Positions 5,480-6,049 of a stretch of 6,049 nucleotides of DNA are shown here, piece after piece (positions within the stretch are counted from its first letter, which is position 1; every line of letters starts with the position of its first letter). Origin of the DNA: Planctomycetota bacterium (GTDB lineage: Bacteria > Planctomycetota > Planctomycetia > Pirellulales > Pirellulaceae). The position numbers were made by a program, and so were the translations under genes. The notes under the pieces were generated by a model. That model did not search any database. It saw nothing but the letters and a program-made list of their open reading frames with translations, and was not told where the DNA came from. Location: contig JAEZGD010000744.1 in NCBI GenBank assembly GCA_023417165.1, positions 1 to 6,049 of the forward strand, in the 5' to 3' direction.

Positions 5480-6049
5480 CTAGTTGCCGTTGGTGCTTGT
5501 GCTGTCGGCGTGCAGATTGCCGCGGCGGAAAGCGTCGGCCATGGCTTGCGGCACGTCGGCTTCGGCCAGCACCAGTTGCGCGCGGTTTTCGGCGGTGCGG
5601 GCCTTCATCTCTTGCTCGTGCGCGATGGCGTCGGCGCGACGCACTTCGGCCTTCGCGCGGGCGACGCGGGTGTCGGCTTCGGCTTGATCGGCTTGCAAGC
5701 GCGCACCGATGTTATCGCCGGGCGCGATGTGAGCGATGTCGATCGACACAATGGCGAACGCGGTCTGCGCATCCAGGCCGCGGTGCAGCACTTCTTTGCT
5801 GATGCGATCGGGATTCTCGAGCACGTCCCAATGGGTCTCGGCCGAACCGATCGCGCTGATGATGCCTTGGCCGACGCGCGCGATGACCGTTTCTTCGGTG
5901 GCGCCGCCGATGAGTTGGCCGAGATTGGTGCGCACCGTGACGCGCGCTTTGACTTGCAGTTCGATACCGTTTTTGGCCACGGCCGACAGATGCGAACTTT
6001 GCCCGCGCGAAGGATCGGGGCAGTCGATGACCTTGGGATTGACGCTGGT
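5480..6049 (-). CDS. floA: FloA-type flotillin-like protein (UPF0365), 5' end outside the window
   Basis: The frame stays open to the window edge; the C-terminal 189 residues are visible, ending at the TAG at 5480-5482. FloA-type flotillins are membrane-anchored scaffold proteins that assemble in functional membrane microdomains. The sequence closely follows the family: NPKVIDCP (residues 4-11), an SPFH-like core with AVAKNGIELQVKARVTVRTN (22-41), GGATEETVIARVGQGI (48-63), ENPDRISKEVL (78-88), GLDAQTAFAIVSIDIA (91-106) and NIGARLQADQAEAD (113-126). A long Ala/Glu/Arg-rich coiled-coil stretch (about 119-165) follows, then VPQAMADAFRRGNL (166-179). The short tail after GNL is Ser/Thr/Asn-rich. 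The missing N-terminus should hold the membrane hairpin. In many bacteria an NfeD-like gene precedes floA; that position lies outside the window. Confidence 0.93.
   Translation of the reverse strand, partial: TSVNPKVIDCPDPSRGQSSHLSAVAKNGIELQVKARVTVRTNLGQLIGGATEETVIARVGQGIISAIGSAETHWDVLENPDRISKEVLHRGLDAQTAFAIVSIDIAHIAPGDNIGARLQADQAEADTRVARAKAEVRRADAIAHEQEMKARTAENRAQLVLAEADVPQAMADAFRRGNLHADSTSTNGN

Overview
The window looks like chromosomal DNA of a planctomycete, probably close to the Pirellula/Rhodopirellula group. This is inferred from gene content, not from a search. It holds a DUF1559 (PF07596) protein, a family strongly expanded in planctomycetes, beside a large exported protein of unknown function. 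It also holds a sulfatase-modifying-factor-like (FGE-fold) exported protein, a FloA-type flotillin, and intergenic DNA full of palindromic repeats carrying arms of the GCCCGACGCG / CCCTCGC type.

Layout. Positions 1-1344 (+) are the 3' part of a gene of unknown function. Positions 1387-2949 (+) are a secreted DUF1559 protein, 42 bases downstream and probably in the same operon. Positions 2972-3955 form a mobile-repeat island between convergent genes. It contains three 153-bp elements (here U1, U2, U3), each with 25-bp inverted arms around a 103-bp core. A REP-associated tyrosine transposase (RAYT, HUH/Y1 class; minus strand, 3166-3633) lies between U1 and U2, and U3 directly abuts U2. Positions 3975-4763 (-) are the FGE-fold protein. 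Positions 4764-5479 are 716 bases without a credible gene, holding at least three more inverted-repeat structures of different sequence. Positions 5480-6049 (-) are the 3' part of a floA-like flotillin gene that runs off the window.

How it fits together. The host genes look like ordinary chromosomal genes of no shared pathway. The RAYT and its repeats are the most interesting part. The transposase is intact by motif (H-V-H and a C-terminal Tyr). It is bracketed by inverted half-sites of the same sequence that forms the arms of the 153-bp elements. Two elements (U1, U3) are nearly identical, while the third (U2) is about 26% diverged without any length change. This resembles a REP/RAYT system, but its units are much longer than classical REP or BIME units and keep a fixed core length.
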